64,000 nucleotides of DNA from Branchinecta lynchi (lineage: Eukaryota; Arthropoda; Branchiopoda; Anostraca; Branchinectidae). Both the position numbers and the translations under genes were made by a program. This document shows, one piece after another, positions 33,868 through 43,595 of this stretch; the first letter of the stretch is position 1; every line of letters begins with the position of its first letter. The stretch is taken from the NCBI GenBank assembly GCA_023053575.1, contig JAKZAP010000021.1, positions 16,120,212-16,184,211 on the forward strand, read 5' to 3'. The notes under the pieces are model-generated. The model worked only from the letters and a program-made list of their open reading frames with translations. It was not told the DNA's origin and ran no database searches.

Positions 33868-34033
33868 ACTGTAAAAAGTTTCTCCGAGAAAGGACGAAAG
33901 TGAACTGCAGTATTTGCTACCGGGATTAATCTTGTCTCTACTGGGATAAGATACATCCGCATTAGAAATAATCTTATCTCAGTAGAGACAATATTAATCC
34001 CAGTGTCAAATACTGCAAGATTTGTTTACAGTG
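33868..34033. mobile_element. CACTGTAAAAAG MITE, copy 1
   Basis: Ends CACTGTAAAAAGTTTCTC and TTTACAGTG. Inside are inverted ATTAATCTTGTCTCTACTGG-like arms. Other copies: 39286-39452, 39593-39757, 47974-48141 and a truncated one at 52750-52870. Confidence 0.65.
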
Positions 34034-34058
34034 ACGGAACTTCCACAGCCCTGACATA

Positions 34059-34318
34059 ACAGAGCGTGTTCCACCCTTCTACAAATAGTAACTATTAGTT
34101 ACTTTTTCCGTTCCAACCTCACCAAAAGTTACTACGCTGACCTACACACGCCCGGGAGCGTAGTCACTACGGATCTCTGTAACGTGATTGGTCGGATTCG
34201 CCAGTGGCATGATATTCTGCTGGAAAATAGAAAAGTCGTTCCAGCCTTGACGGCAAAAAGCCAGAACTCGTGACGTCATGCGTAGTAACTACGGTAAGTA
34301 GGATGGAAGACGCTCACA
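34059..34318 (+). mobile_element. PIF/Harbinger-like MITE (GAGCGTGTTCCA), copy 1
   Basis: Element 34062-34315, ends GAGCGTGTTCCACCC and an imperfect GGATGGAAGACGCTC. 3-bp flanks ACA on both sides. Inner sequence has the AGTAACTATTAGTTAC palindrome. The copy at 35055-35345 is in the opposite orientation. Confidence 0.68.
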
Positions 34319-34369
34319 GATTGCAGGTTCATTTCTTCTGCAAAATTGTCCCTGACGTCCGATAGCCGG

Positions 34370-34990
34370 ACCAGGACCCTTGCCAAGAAAGGCCAAAATA
34401 CCGCTGCCGAAGCATCGTAGCTGACGTATTCGTTTTATGTATTAGTTGCGTTTTTGTTCGGCTTTTGCCTTTCCTTTTTCAGCTTTGGCTTTTTATCGTT
34501 TTCAGGCCTTTTTTAACATTCTCGCGTTTACGCAAGTTGCCGTTATTACTAAGGACTTTTCACTTTTCTCAGATGAAAACGCTATTTTGACGAATATCAT
34601 TTTATTTGTATTTTACTTGCACTTCAAATTTTTCATCTTTAAAATCCGAGACAGTCTCAAAATACTGATTTTCACTTTGAATCAAATTCCTCTTTTATTG
34701 GACTTTGGGATAAACTGGCTAAAGTAGCGAGGCAAAAAGCCGAGAGGAGCGCGTAACTTGCTCACCTACCAAGTTTGCCTTTTTGCAAAAAGCCGAGGGA
34801 AAAGGCGAAAGTCGGCTTTTGCTTTTTTGACAAAAACGGGAAATTGTCAAACCGTGCTTAGGACCATTTTACGAAAACGCAAAAAAAGTAAAAGCCGTCG
34901 AAAAGGCGAACAAAAACGCAACTATTGTTTGAATATACTGAGAAGGAACCTTGCCAAGAAGAGCCAAAACATCACTGAGAAACAACGTAG
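34370..34990 (+). mobile_element. Worn PLE terminal repeat split by a TA MITE
   Basis: 34370-34442 (GGACCCTTGCCAAGAAAGGCC ... AGCTGACGTATTCG) and 34925-34937 (TTGTTTGAATA) together form one terminal repeat. The MITE at 34443-34924 interrupts it. A further degenerate piece, GAACCTTGCCAAGAAGAGCC, follows at 34947. Confidence 0.55.
34443..34924. mobile_element. TA-flanked MITE with GTTGCGTTTTTG termini, copy 2
   Basis: TA at 34443-34444 and 34923-34924. Ends GTTGCGTTTTTG and CAAAAACGCAAC are exact inverted repeats. Subterminal zones are rich in GGCTTTTGCC and its complement. The 93-codon frame at 34446-34727 lies wholly inside and is not a gene. Confidence 0.75.
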
Positions 34991-35051
34991 CTTACATTGG
35001 ACCAACCAGCGCACGAGGTCATCCACTGCTTCTTGACCGAAGACTGAAAAT

Positions 35052-35348
35052 TAAGAGCGTGTTCCATCCTACTTACCGTAGTTACTACGCATGACTTCAC
35101 GAATTCTGGCTTTTTGCCGTCAAGGCTGGAACGATTTTTCTATTTTCCAGCAGGATCTCAAACGAGGGGCGAATCCGACCGATCACATTACAGAGATGTG
35201 TAGTTACTACGCTTACTACGCTCCCGAGCATGGTAAGCAAATAGTAACTCCGACAAGGTTGGAACGGTCAGCGTAGTAACTTTTCGTGGGATGGAACGGG
35301 AATAGTAACTAATAGTAACTATTGTTAGAAGGGTGGAACACGCTCTAA
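35052..35348 (-). mobile_element. PIF/Harbinger-like MITE (GAGCGTGTTCCA), copy 2
   Basis: Element 35055-35345, termini GAGCGTGTTCCATCC and GGTGGAACACGCTC, flanked by TAA on both sides. A 3-bp TAA target is the PIF/Harbinger preference. Opposite orientation to copy 1. Confidence 0.75.
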
Positions 35349-35394
35349 GTGTCTGTTTCTGTGTGTTTCTGTGTTTTGTTTATTTTCTTCATTT

Positions 35395-35450
35395 ACTCCG
35401 CTTTTCCAAAAATGGCGGGTCATAAATAAATTACTTACTGACTTATTTCC
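35395..35450 (+). repeat. Short repeat shared with 53185-53240 (reverse)
   Basis: ATGGCGGGTCATAAATAAATTACTTACT-type sequence with CTCCGC nearby occurs as the reverse complement at 53185-53240. Confidence 0.4.
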
Positions 35451-35504
35451 ATTTTGCGTAATTTTTTAATATATCCATTTTTTGCGATATATTTTTTTTT
35501 TTTG

Positions 35505-35770
35505 GCTTGAGCCTGAAGAGGACCCTTGCTAACAAGGGCCGAAATATCGCTATGTGCATTTATCCACTTACAACAGTCCCCAAACATAAATATTCCTTCA
35601 GCCCAAACTGACTGCAATCATATTTGACAGTGCAAAACCGATAAGTCAGCTGAGACTCAAGATGCAAGCTTTTTTTGCAAGAGGACCCTTGCCAAGAAGG
35701 GCCGAAATCTAGTTGTAATAGAATTCAGCTGACGTATTCGTTTTGCACTGTCAAATATCTCCAAATATAG
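35505..35770. mobile_element. PLE-like terminal repeats, second subfamily
   Basis: Plus piece at 35510-35555 (CCTGAAGAGGACCC then GGGCCGAAATATCGC). A minus piece at about 35600-35655 faces a plus piece at about 35670-35765. The first has a CTGAAGA core, an 8-bp-class stem closed by CTAA, and GAAA. This is the same hammerhead-like layout as the main family with a different loop. The outer ends read TTTTGCACTGTCAAATAT and its reverse complement. Confidence 0.6.
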
Positions 35771-36240
35771 TTCAGGATCTGTGAGGATCTTCTTCGCAAT
35801 AAGGATCCGTATAACAGATGTAAAGCAATACACCATTTTGGGGTTTCGCTACCCTTCTGGCTTAAAGCCACAAACGATGCTAGTTTTATTATGCAAAGTG
35901 CCATTAACCGCTTTCTTTGCTTTGGGTTCATCGTAACGCAAGGACGAGGGTTGCCAGTGGCGAAGTTGCACTAAATGGAAGGCAGGAACGCCGGGTTGGA
36001 GTCAATTTCCATAATGATAAATAACGAACCGTTAAAGCAGGAACGGATAAGGATTAGAACGTCCGTCTCTTTGTCCATGCGAAAAGATAATAGGGTTGGC
36101 TGGTCGCGGACTGGAATCCCTTACATGGTTTACCCAGTTAACCCAGTTTTCCTCACCATCATCAATTCCATACGCAAAAGTTTAGAGAGTGATGCAGATG
36201 TTTTACCTAATACAGCAATTCTACTAGGAAGTAGTATTAT
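35771..36240. other. No gene recognised
   Basis: Unassigned. A 100-codon frame at 35975-36277 runs into the next repeat. Confidence 0.4.
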
Positions 36241-38012
36241 AGCTCTGCCCCCCCCCCCCCAGGATGTTCGGATCTAGGAGTGACACATCCTAGGTCAGTC
36301 TGGTCGGGTCCCTGATACGGCTGCTAAGTTTCATCGTCCTAGCCCATCTGGAAGTAAATTAACTCGCGGGTTTATGCCCCCCCCCCCCCAGTACAAAAAA
36401 ACATCCCCCACCCCGAATGCGCATATATATAGGAAATTAAGACATCTTACAAAAACTGAAGTTTTTTTTCACGTTTTTTTTTACCGGAACCCTAACTCGC
36501 GAAGAGTGGACTGACCGACAGGTGCCATAAAAAGGGTAAAAAAGCAAAAAAAAAAAAAGAAGAGCCGGAAGCTCATATGACACTGTAAGGCTTGGTAAAA
36601 GGATGAAAGTAGGGATTTTGCCAATTCGTGGGTTCGTTGTGATTTATAATCAAAACCCCTGAGATAGCAATAACGATGGACCCATGGAAATCACGAGAAT
36701 GTATCGTTTGGTAGAACATATTTTTTTTACACTTGGCTGTGATGATGCGCACTAAGGGTGCTAGGAATTCATCTGTAATCAAACCCTTGAGGCAAACATG
36801 ATCCTGGGCCTTTTAGGACCATGAATATATATATGGTCTGGTGAAAAGTATTTTTTTCACTCTTCGGTTAAGATGCGCACTTTAAGGTGTTAGAAAGTAA
36901 TTTCTAAGCAAAATCCTTGAGGCAAAAATGATCATGGGCTCAGGGGATATTATGAAAATGTAGATTTTGCTTAAAAGTATTTTTTGTACTTAGCGTGAAG
37001 AGAATACTCTAAGGGATGGTCGGATCTGGAAATTCTAAGCCAATCTTGTCAAGTTTCTAATTTTCAAGCCAAGCTTCGTCGTCCTAGCACATCTGGAAGC
37101 ACCTTAAACCCCGATCACCGGAATTCCGGACCACCCTCCAACTCCCCACAGGGTGCCAGAAATCGGTCCGGTTCTGTTACTGGCGTGTCTAGGGCTTACG
37201 TTTGTTCTTCTCACCAGGTGTCGCCAATCACTAGACTCTAAGCGAGTCACAAAATTTCCGGTCCCCCCCCCCAGACTCCCCCACATTGATCGGATCCTGT
37301 CAGCACTTGAAATGGGACATGAATTCTTTCCAAATATCAAGTTTCATTAAGATCCGATCACCCGTTCAAAAGTTGGACATTTCTCAAGATTCAGGATTCC
37401 CCCTCGCTCCACTCCCCCCACGATGCTCAAATCGGAGAAACGACTGTTCTCAAGTTAAAATTGTCAAGTCCCTGACATGTTTGCCAGGTTTCATCGTTCT
37501 AGCATAAGGGTAAGCATCTTAACTTGGGACCACGGGAATTCCGGAACCCTCCCTAGAACTCGGCCACAGTGCTCGGATCCGATCTAATCTTGTCAGCTAT
37601 GTATCTAGGGCTTGTGCCTATTCTTCTCACCAAGTTTCATCCCGATCCAACCACTCTGAACGATTTCCGGTCCCCCCCCCCCTCCAACTCCCCCCAAAGT
37701 CACCGGATCCATTCCGGACTTGAAGTGTGACATCTGAGACAAAAAGTCTTTCCAAATACCAAGCTTCATTAAGATCTGATTCCCCGTTCAAAAGTAAAAA
37801 ATACGTCAATATTCAGAATTTCCCACTCCCCCCACGGTGGTCGAATCGGGGAAGTGACTATTTCCAAGTTAGTTTGGTAGGGTCCCTAATACGCCTGCCA
37901 AGTTTCATCGTCCTAGCACTTCTGGAAGTATCCTAACTCGAGATGAGTGGCCTGACAGACCGAAAAGTGATCGATACATGTCACTTGAGCGAAGCTGCAA
38001 GTGCCATAAAAA
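36241..38012 (+). repeat. Family B and C repeat block
   Basis: 36241-36540 and 37020-38012 carry family B motifs (CCAAGTTTCATCGTCCTAGC, CAAGCTTCATTAAGATC). 36545-37020 carries family C motifs (AGCTCATATG, TTGAGGCAAA). The block closes with a hairpin at about 37976-38008, equivalent to the one near 6480. The local order B-C-B matches 3181-6520, so the two families probably travelled as one composite. Confidence 0.6.
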
Positions 38013-38115
38013 CACAATTATTCCGAAGCCAATTATCTCTACGAAGACATGTCAACCGTACAAAAGATGTCGCAACAGGAAAAGCTGTCAAGAACAACAA
38101 TAATAGAGACATCTA

Positions 38116-38301
38116 CAGGTAGGGACGCATCCAGGGGCGGGGGGGGGGGTCGCCCCCCCCCAAAACAACACACAAAATATATATATTTTTTTTATAGGCT
38201 TTAACCTCTGATCTATTTATTTTTATATGTGTTGGTCCTACCCGCGGGCAACCCCTCTCCCCCCCCGCCAATTTTTTGTTGCTTTCCTGGTTCCGGACCT
38301 G
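38116..38301. mobile_element. Possible hAT MITE remnant, G/C-run type
   Basis: Has a GCATCCAGGGGCGG start, G and C runs and AACCTCTGATCTAT, similar to the CAGGGCCGTATCC family in inverted order, but no matching 8-bp flanks were found. Confidence 0.4.
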
Positions 38302-38650
38302 TCTAAAGAGCATAACTGAAAGGCATCTAGAGAATACCGAAGGATACCGGCTTCAGAGGGAGGGAAGTGAAAATCGCATCCCGTTCACGTCATCACATAG
38401 CCCTCCCTGGAAAAATACCCTGAAATACTACTTCATCCCAAGCTGACTGAGAATCGCTTTTGAATGCGCTACATGAATGCGTCAGCTAAGCTTTATTCTT
38501 GAATTCTAGGTAGGTTGAAATCCAGCTGATGTATCCATTTAGCGCCCAGAAAATCCCCAAACTAGCATCTGTGGCCCTCTTCATGAAAGATATAGAAGGA
38601 GTTTTGTTCCAGCGTTTGTTGAGCTGTACAATAACCGATAAGCTAGTTCA
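38302..38650. other. No gene recognised
   Basis: A weak PLE-like outer end may lie near 38430-38545 (CATCCCAAGCTGACTG ... GCAGCTGATGTATCC-like). Too worn to call. Confidence 0.3.
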
Positions 38651-38654
38651 TTTT

Positions 38655-38730
38655 AATACAAAGCAAGAGAAAAGCCTTTCGCCTCTCAACAACTCTAAGA
38701 AATTTTAATAACTCTAAGAAATTTTAAGTT
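38655..38730 (-). mobile_element. 3'-end fragment of the 4611-5395 RT family
   Basis: The reverse complement of the last about 55 bases of that element (AATACAAAGCAAGAGAAAAG and CTTTCGCCTCT) is followed by a doubled AACTCTAAGAAATTTTAA. Only the 3' terminus is left. Confidence 0.6.
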
Positions 38731-39020
38731 AGAATTTTTGTTTGTGTTTTTTTCTTTCGTGACAAAACTTTAGAGTGATAGAGTGTCATGATATTTATCA
38801 TTTTTGTATGACGAAAAAGGTCAAATTCGGCGTTAACACTGTGAAATCTGCTTTTGAAAAATAAAATTCTATTCCCTACTATTCTAGCGAACTACCCTGT
38901 CTTCCACCTTACAGCCGCATCGAGTCCTCCCAAGAACCCCCAGGATGTAGTTTCTTCTTGGTTTAGAATAACAGCGCGCATGAATCGGACCGTGTCGAAT
39001 GGCTAATAGCCCACTGTCAT
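38731..39020. other. No gene recognised
   Basis: Unassigned short gap. Confidence 0.35.
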
Positions 39021-39285
39021 CTCATAAAGAGGGTCGGAAGCGCCCAATTAGCCCTCCAACGGGGCGAGGGAACAGACACTTGAAACCCCCGTAGGGACCC
39101 ACGTAGGAGCAGCGAGGTTCTTCCAAAGGCTTGCTTTGTTCTGGGTCAGGGCAAAGCTTCTTTGTCACTAGTAAAACCGTGGTGCTCAGCTTTTTACGGC
39201 CGGAATCCAGGACAGGAATAAGCGCCCAATTAGCCCTCCAACGGGGATACGGAACAGACACTTGTTCTGGGTCAGGCCAAAGCTT

Positions 39286-39452
39286 CACTGTGAAAAAAAT
39301 CTTGCAGTATTTACTACTTGGATTAATATTGTCTCTACTAAGATAAGATTATTTCTAATCTGGATTAATCTTATCCAGTAGAGATAAGATTAATCCCAGT
39401 AGCAAATACTGCAGTTAACATTCATCCTTACTCGGAGAAACTTTTTACAGTG
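39286..39452. mobile_element. CACTGTAAAAAG MITE, copy 2
   Basis: CACTGTGAAAAAAATC to TTTTTACAGTG. The flanking array unit without insert (39155-39177: AAAGCTTCTTTGTCACTAG) gives the empty site. Comparison implies duplication of TT only. Confidence 0.7.
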
Positions 39453-39592
39453 TTCTTTTCACTAGTAAAACCTTAGTGCTCAGCTTTTTACGGCCGTAAT
39501 CCGGGACCGGAAGAAGCACCCAATTAGCCCTCCAACGGGGATACGCAACAGACACTTAAACACTTGTTTGTTTGGTTCTGGGTCAGCCTAAA

Positions 39593-39757
39593 GCTTCACT
39601 GTAAAAAAAAAAAATCTTGCAGTATTTGCTACTGGAATTACTGCTGAGATAAGATTATTTCTAATTCGGATTAATCTTATCCCAGTAGAGATAAGATTAA
39701 TCCCAGAAGCAAATACTGCAGTTAATTTTCATCCTTACTCAGAGAAACTTTTTACAG
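39593..39757. mobile_element. CACTGTAAAAAG MITE, copy 3
   Basis: Same position in the array unit as the copy at 39286, so it was probably duplicated together with its unit and not inserted twice. Confidence 0.7.
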
Positions 39758-40455
39758 TGTTCTTTTCACTAGTAAAACCTTAGTGCTCAGTTTTTTACGG
39801 CCGTAATCCGGGACCGGAAGAAGCTAGAAGAACTAGTCCTCCAGCTGGGATACGGAACAGACACTTGAAGCCCCGGTAGGGACCCACGTAAGGAGCAAAG
39901 CTGTTCTCCCAGAGGCTTGTTTTGTTGTTTTTCGAATAAAGGTTCGGTGATTACCGAATACGGTAACGAATGGGAGCCCAATAAATAAATCCATTAGGTC
40001 GCCGAATTTACAAACCCGGACATGCCGAATGCGGTGAAGTAGATGCGGACTAAACTAAAGCTGGGTAAATTTACCAAATTCGATAAAGAATAAGAGCCAA
40101 TAAACGAGTTAAATCACCTAGTTTGGAAATAAAATGAGCATATTAAAATGTTAACTATTAAACTTAAAAGTAAACTATTAAAAGTTACATGCTCAGCTTT
40201 TTACGGCGGGAATCCGGGAGGAAGCACAATTAGCCCTCAAACACGGCACGGTCGCTTAAAATTCGGGTGGGAACATTGATCCATCGGCTAATTTTGTTCT
40301 CTGTCAGGCGGAAGCTCCAGTAAAACTTCTATATTCACCTTTTTCCGGCCGGAATAAGCCCTCCGGGCACGGTTACATACTTTCCGGGTTGGAACAGTGG
40401 TGCTCTTCCGTCGGCTTGTTTTGTTCTGGGTGAGGCCGATGTATCCTTCTGGCAG

Positions 40456-41394
40456 TAAACCCCGAACACTTTTTTTTTACTTGTACATAATCTTTTCTTT
40501 TTTTTTGGGGGGGGGGGCAGCCGGTGCTTTTTACCGATTACTTTTTCAACAACAACAAATTACCGCTATATTTACCGGCTGAGATTTCGGTGGATCTGAG
40601 CATCGTCAGAATAATCGTGACTCCCCCCCCCCCCCGCCCCGTGCGTGGCGCATGTTCCCTTGCCCCCTCCCCCGGCCGCTCGTGTGTTAGTGTATTTGCA
40701 TAATTATTTTTAGTGTTTTCTTCTTCCAGTTTTTGTTTACTCTACCTGCTTCCCTTCGTGGAATGTTTCATGGAATGTAAGAGATAACTTGTTTTTACGG
40801 GATTATTTCAAATATAAAAAAGGCTCGAACCAATTTTAGCTCTTCGAGGAATTCCGAGTACTTTGGTAATTATAGTGTGGATACCTTTGTGGAATTGTGG
40901 GTAAGAAATTTCACGTTTGGAAACCATAGAAGGACCTGACACCAGAAACCCTACAAAAGTCCACTTCTTCTTTCTACATCCGTTTTTGCACTACAGCGCT
41001 TCCGAGGAAGACGGCAGCGCTTCTCAGGAATCATGGACTTGCTCACCGACCAAGTCCGTACTTCCCTGCAAGACGCTGCAGCGCTGCCGCTTCAACCAAG
41101 AAGAAAGTGAATCCAAAAACGCATATTGTGCAAAAGCAAAGAAGTGCTGCAGCAGCGATGCGGCAGCGCTATTGCAACAAAAACGAGGCTCAGACAGTAT
41201 AAACACATTTAAAACTTCACTTGCATTAACAAAATTTCAAAATAAGACGTTTGTGTGTTACGTCTTTTTGGTTATGGATGTTTGTTTAGAGTCATTTACT
41301 TATTTTTTTTTGTCAGTGTCGCCGTGGTTATTAATTGTTAGTTCGGTAACAACGATTAGCTTAGCTTGCCGTTTTTTTTAACAATAATAATAAG
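40456..41394. other. No confident gene; local inverted repeats
   Basis: 40475-40700 holds T, G and C runs. A 154-codon frame (40917-41381) begins with TTG, not ATG. It crosses inverted GCAGCGCTTC / GAAGTGCTGCAGC-type pieces and has no family motif, so I treat it as chance. The A/T-rich part near 41380 starts the duplicated zinc-transporter segment. Confidence 0.4.
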
Positions 41395-41427
41395 AAGAAA
41401 TAAAATATTATTATTATTAAACACTAC

Positions 41428-41543
41428 CTGCTTCTAACTTCTGACATAATGTCATCAAACACAACGAAGATCATAGCCCCTGCCACAAAGGCCAGGGCGC
41501 AGGGCAAAACTGGCGCCATGTACATAACTGCCAACGCCCCTAA
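41428..41543 (-). pseudogene. Truncated duplicate of the SLC39A11-like exon
   Basis: A second, diverged copy of the 3' two-thirds of the exon at 41612-41770. It reads LGALAVMYMAPVLPCAL then [19 protein letters not shown]. Compared with the intact copy, Q to M, T to A, Y to C, A to V, P to S and A to V are changed. The first about 14 codons, including SGMVEP, are missing, and no good acceptor precedes it, although a GT donor is kept. The intronic TATTATTATT region beside the donor is duplicated as well, so this is a genomic tandem duplication and not a processed copy. Confidence 0.72.
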
Positions 41544-41611
41544 TGTAAGCTACCTTTTTTTTTAGATCAATTAGAATAGGAAAAAAATAAAATATTATTG
41601 TTATACGTTAC

Positions 41612-41770
41612 CTGCTTCTAGCTTCTGGCATAATGTCATCAAACACAACGAAGATCATAGCCCCTGCCGCAAATGCCAGGGCGTAGGGCAAAACTGGCGT
41701 CATGTACTGAACTGCCAACGCCCCTATGACGCCAGCGATCGGCTCTACCATGCCGCTAAGCTGGCCGTAC
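41612..41770 (-). CDS. SLC39A11: Exon of a ZIP11 / SLC39A11-like zinc transporter
   Basis: A 159-bp exon on the minus strand, with acceptor ...TTTGTTTTTGTAG before it and donor GTAACG after it. It starts with the last base of a split codon, so TGG-TAC (WYGQ) would be restored, and ends in a split codon. The peptide [18 protein letters not shown], then [15 protein letters not shown] and [10 protein letters not shown], is the conserved ZIP11 region: the helix with the metal-site glutamate of SGMVEP and the next helix ending DDI-PEA. ZIP11 proteins move zinc across Golgi or other membranes. Other exons were not found in the window, so introns must be long and full of repeats. A methionine further upstream belongs to the intron. 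Length and reading phase fit a functional exon. Confidence 0.88.
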
Positions 41771-41813
41771 CTACAAAAACAAAGTAATGGATTCAGTTTG
41801 ATAGAGTAAATAA

Positions 41814-43256
41814 AACAAGACCAAAGGTTTCGATGGGATCCCAAAAATTCAATATCTGATCCAGACAACTGGGTCTTGTTTTGGCCACATCCAGTCTTCG
41901 CCAGACTCCTTGAACATTTTTACAATTAAAACTCAGAAACAGCTTAAGGCCAAATAGCTAATCACCTGAGAAAACCAAGTTCAGATTTGGATTCAGCATG
42001 TGTGTTTACCCCTATAAGTCATATCTGTTTTGACGAAAACTTCCTGACACTTCTGCCAATTTCCCGGTTCCGGCCGAACTCCAGAACTACTTGTCCGGCG
42101 AAAAAAGAAAGATCAAAGACGAAATCAGGGTATCTTCTTTCCCCAGTAATGAACATCTAATCAACTTCAAATAGAAATTTAGCTTATAACAAATTTTCCG
42201 ATTCCAGCCGGATTCCGGTCGAACTATATGTCCGGGTAAAATAAGATTGTCATACAGGGACTCAGCATCTCTTCTTACCTCTAAATCGGTTATCTAATCA
42301 ACTAGAAATAAAACTTTAACTTCTAACAAACTTTCCGGTTCAGGCCGGATTCCGGGCGAACTACTTGTCCGTCGAGAAAATGGTTTTCACCATCGTCTTC
42401 AGCATGTCTTCCTACCCTAAATAGAACATCTAATCGACTCCAAATAAAACTTTTAATTTTGACAAACTTTCCGGTTTGAGCCGGATTCCGGTCGAAATAC
42501 TTGTCCGTCGAGAAAATAGTTTTCACCATCGTCTTCAGCATGTCTTCCTACCTCAAAATCGAACATTTAATCAACTTCAAATAAAACTTTTACTTTCAAC
42601 AAACTTTCCGGTTTGGGCCGGATTCCGGGCGAAATACTTGTCCGTCGAGAAAATAGTTTTCACCATGGTCTTCAGCATGTCTTCCTACCCCTAAATCGAA
42701 CATCTAATCAATTTCAAATAAAACTTTTACTTTCAACAAACTTTCCGGTTTGGGCCGGATTCCGGGCGAAATACTTGTCCGTCGAGAAAATAATTTTCAT
42801 CATGGTCTTCAGCATGTCTTCCTATCCCTAAATCGAACATCTAATCAACTTCAAATAAAACTTTTACTTTCAACAAACTTTCCGGTTTTGGCCGGATTCC
42901 GGGCGAACTAATTGTCCGATGACAAAATGGTTTTCACCATCGTGTTCAGCATGTCTTCTTACCCCATAATCAACTATCACATTAGCTGTTTCAAAATATT
43001 TTGTTTGTCCCTTAATTTGAATCCCCTCCCCCACCCCTAAATGTAGAGCTACATAGCCCATCTACGAACTTGACTGGTCCGACGACCCAACGAACCCTCA
43101 CACCAAGTTTCATCAAAATATCTCATTCCCTTCGAGAGTTATCGTGCTTACAGACGGACGGACACACGGACGGACGGACGGACAGACGGACGGACAGACG
43201 GACAACTTTTGCGATGTCATAGGTATCCCTCCACTTACGTTTTGGGATCCCAAAAA
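41814..43256 (-). repeat. Family A repeat, longest copy, with 137-bp tandem units
   Basis: Runs from AACAAGACCAAAGG (41814) to the GGGATCCCAAAAA palindrome (43256). The middle has at least five tandem units: CAAACTTTCCGG occurs near 42326, 42463, 42600, 42737 and 42874, a period of 136-137 bp. The right side has the GACGGACGGACAGACGG module (43155-43203). It lies in the presumed first intron upstream of the zinc-transporter exon, on the same strand. Frames of 63-86 codons follow the tandem units and are not genes. Confidence 0.82.
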
Positions 43257-43308
43257 GGAGGTGCTACTTATTTGACTTTCTACTAGTGTACATCCGAGCA
43301 GTGTTCTA

Positions 43309-43595
43309 ACAAGTACTTCAAATTTGTACTTAAGTATTAAGTACTTCCATATTCAGAGAAAACTGGAAGTATGCAATCCAATGAACGCGTTGTCCCTGTT
43401 TCTTCTTGGGAAGCTCATTGTTCTCTTCTTGGGAAGCTTCTCATTACTCTCTTCTTACTCTCTTCTTGGGAAGCTCATTACTAACAAGTACTTCAAATTT
43501 GTACTTAAGTATTAAGTACTTCCATATTCAGAGAAAATTGGAAGTATGCAATCCATTGAATGCGTTGTCCCTGTTTCTTCTTGGGAAGCTCATTA
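43309..43595 (+). repeat. Tandem duplication of about 172 bp inside the hAT/RT composite
   Basis: 43309-43420 and 43481-43592 match almost base for base (for example GGAAGTATGCAATCCA and GTTGTCCCTGTTTCTTCTTG). The duplicated part includes the hAT-derived AAGTACTT sequence and the first bases of the RT fragment, so it arose after the RT insertion. Confidence 0.75.

Larger units (their letters stand above)
39021..40455 (+). repeat. Degenerate tandem array with two MITE insertions
   Basis: Units hold CTCAGCTTTTTACGGCC, CCCAATTAGCCCTCCAACGG, ACAGACACTTG and TTCTGGGTCAGG in fixed order. Unit starts (CTCAGCTTTTTACGG) are near 39185, 39479, 39786 and 40192, with further worn units on both sides. 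MITEs at 39286-39452 and 39593-39757 enlarge the spacing. The units are GC-richer than the surroundings. No gene. Confidence 0.65.

Noticed and set aside
34446..34727. 93-codon frame with hydrophobic stretches
   Set aside because: It lies entirely inside the TA MITE at 34443-34924 and reflects its T-rich composition.
40917..41381. 154-codon plus-strand frame
   Set aside because: It begins with TTG, crosses inverted repeats and low-complexity T runs, and has no domain or family motif.
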